From: Castor canadensis
Taxonomy: Eukaryota; Chordata; Mammalia; Rodentia; Castoridae
Length of the DNA stretch: 64,000 nucleotides
Assembly (NCBI RefSeq): GCF_047511655.1
Contig: NC_133401.1
Coordinates: 42,985,570 to 43,049,569 of the forward strand
Direction of reading: 5' to 3'
Part shown: piece after piece, positions 62,495 to 64,000 of the stretch
Layout of the letters: every line of letters begins with the position of its first letter
Position numbering within the stretch: the stretch's first letter is position 1
Notes under the pieces: model-generated
Told to the model about the DNA's origin: nothing
Databases searched by the model: none
The model's input: only the letters and a program-made list of their open reading frames with translations
Program-made: the position numbers and the translations under genes

Positions 62495-62570
62495 TGCAAA
62501 GGGTAAGCTCCTCAAAGGCAGGTGCTCTTATCTTGAGTCTAGCACCACACCCCTCTCCAAGTTAGCACAC
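62495..62570 (+). mobile_element. probable L2 LINE 3' end
   Basis: GGGTAAGCTCCTCAAAGGCA, GGTGCTCTTATCTTGAGTCT and AGCACCACACCC match the end of L2 (the segment normally reading about 'aagctccatgagggcag'). Confidence 0.5.
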
Positions 62571-64000
62571 TAGTGACCAACTTAGAAGAATAAGCTTCTA
62601 AGTTGTACAGCTTCCACAGATGACTGCCTCACTGTCTATTGCCAGGCTCATATGGAGAAGACCTAGCTATTACTCTAGCTTGGTGAGTCAATGTCATGAC
62701 AAGCCAGACTGAAGCTCCTTCTTTAAAGTGCATTTGCATTTTGCTTCTTCCCTTAACCCTCCTCACATGCCACCTCGCATCTGCTTAACCCGCAGCAGTG
62801 TCCCCTAAACTGTGTCACATGCAGTATTTATATGGGTTTCCCTAAAAGCTTTTGTGAAGCTTGGGAGCCATGACATATCACGTTTCCTTCCCTTGGGGAT
62901 TCACAGTGACACGAGTATGTTCCGCTAAGTCTTATAGTACAGAAAGGCACTTACTCAGTGGTCCCAAACTAAAATAAGTTCCTTTATATTAAGGAACTCG
63001 TCAAAGTCATTCACATATCTGTTTCAAAAGAGGGAGTGGGAATCTGATCATTCTCTGATTTCAGCCATAGAACCCTGTGTGTTAGTGAAATACCACTTAA
63101 ATGTCACCAAATACTCCAACAACAACAGACTTCACAGGGGGACAAAAGTTGTAACATGCATTTCTTACATCCCACCTCCCAGTTCTCAGCACTGCTAGGC
63201 TAAGCAAGGGAGAGGCTCGAAAGTTTCATGGGCTGAGCTACATAGAGTCAAGTTTCCTTAAAATATCATTAATCAAAAAGTTCCATGGTACCATGGGGCA
63301 TAGATGGTAGCTGGGCAGAGGTTGTCCCTGACCACCTCAGTGTCCCTCATAATAGCACTTATAGTAGACCTTGGTATCTGTATGCATATGGTTCCAAGGA
63401 GGCTACTGTTGAGGAAAATCATGCATTGACAGGATACATAGAGTTCAGTTCTCTAAAATCACTCAAATTTCTCTATACCTACATACAGTGGGTCTGGGCA
63501 TCCATAACTTGAAGCCGTATGGAGTCAGCTAAGTTGCTGTCACAAAACTGACTGTTGTACACATTAGTGCTGCTCACCAAAAACTAGATCTTATTTCACG
63601 CTCTTTAGCTCAAATACTGAGACACTAGCTTTATTTCTCTCATAACACCACCCAACTTCGACTATAGGCATGTCGCCTTTCCACAAATCTCAAATTTTCA
63701 CTTTATCACTTAAATTAAGCACATTATATGCCCTTTTTGGCTTGGGAGGACTACTTTTACCTTGGTTTTTGGGCACCAATAGCTTTTTGGGAGATATACT
63801 GCATTTTGACAAAATTAAGGGCAGAGAAACACTCAGCAGATCACACAATTTAAACACAACTGACGGTAATATTGGTAATTCTACGTCCACCGAGCTGTGC
63901 AATGCACATGCGGGAACTGAAAATTTTTGTTCTTGAAATTTTTTTTTATTTTTTATTTTTATTTTGACTGCACTTGGTCAAAACTGTGTAATAAATCCAC

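Larger units (their letters stand above)
48151..64000 (-). other. Macroh2a1: 5' macroH2A1 intron, continuing past the window
   Basis: All sequence above the histone-fold exon up to the window end. No frame on either strand encodes the missing N-terminal H2A-like residues, so the preceding coding exon lies past base 64000 and this intron exceeds 15.8 kb. It contains an L1M-type 3' end, an antisense B1-like SINE, L2 fragments, MIRs, a nested SINE-in-L1 cluster at 58.6-60.4 kb and a GT microsatellite. A non-repetitive block at 56330-56600 may be conserved noncoding DNA. Stretch 62600-64000 shows nothing I can name, though 63540-63920 may be an old unclassified repeat. Confidence 0.85.

Overview
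This is a vertebrate nuclear window, clearly placental mammal and most likely rodent. It has a spliced gene with GT-AG introns, ancient MIR, L2, MER5-like and MLT/MaLR-like repeats, lineage-specific L1 3' ends, and SINEs made of 7SL/B1-like and tRNA-Ala (ID)-like parts. That SINE style suggests the squirrel/beaver/kangaroo-rat side of the rodents. Beaver is my best guess, but only a guess.

One protein gene is present: Macroh2a1 (older name H2afy), on the minus strand, encoding the histone variant macroH2A1. Eight coding exons can be placed to the base from reading frame and splice sites, in transcription order: 48150-48044 (second half of the histone fold), 47609-47412 (end of the fold plus the Lys-rich linker), 39242-39132 (linker to start of the macro domain), 32160-32061 (macroH2A1.1-specific), 30358-30268 (macroH2A1.2-specific), 25700-25611, 22647-22473 and 15836-15671 (C-terminus and stop). 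Every exon-intron phase matches. The 32061 and 30268 exons are the known mutually exclusive pair, which decides whether the macro domain can bind ADP-ribose. The coding exon for about the first 58 residues, the start codon and the promoter lie beyond base 64000. The window therefore ends inside a long intron.

Layout: 1-15.1 kb is intergenic DNA downstream of the gene, with MIRs, MLT/MaLR-like LTRs, a MER5-like DNA transposon, a CpG-dense patch at 8.73-9.0 kb and two divergently oriented CTCF-like motifs at 13.74 and 14.72 kb. 15.1-15.67 kb is the 3' UTR. 15.8-48.0 kb holds the alternating exons and introns. 48.15-64 kb is intron with L1, L2 and nested SINE debris. From established knowledge, in human and mouse this gene lies beside the PITX1 regulatory landscape, so the non-repetitive AT-rich homeodomain-motif blocks listed here are plausible enhancer candidates. 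That part is inference.

No bacterial, CRISPR, viral or other unusual gene system was found. Almost all long reading frames here are chance frames or repeat fossils. The most informative structure is the alternative-exon module and its splice-site design.
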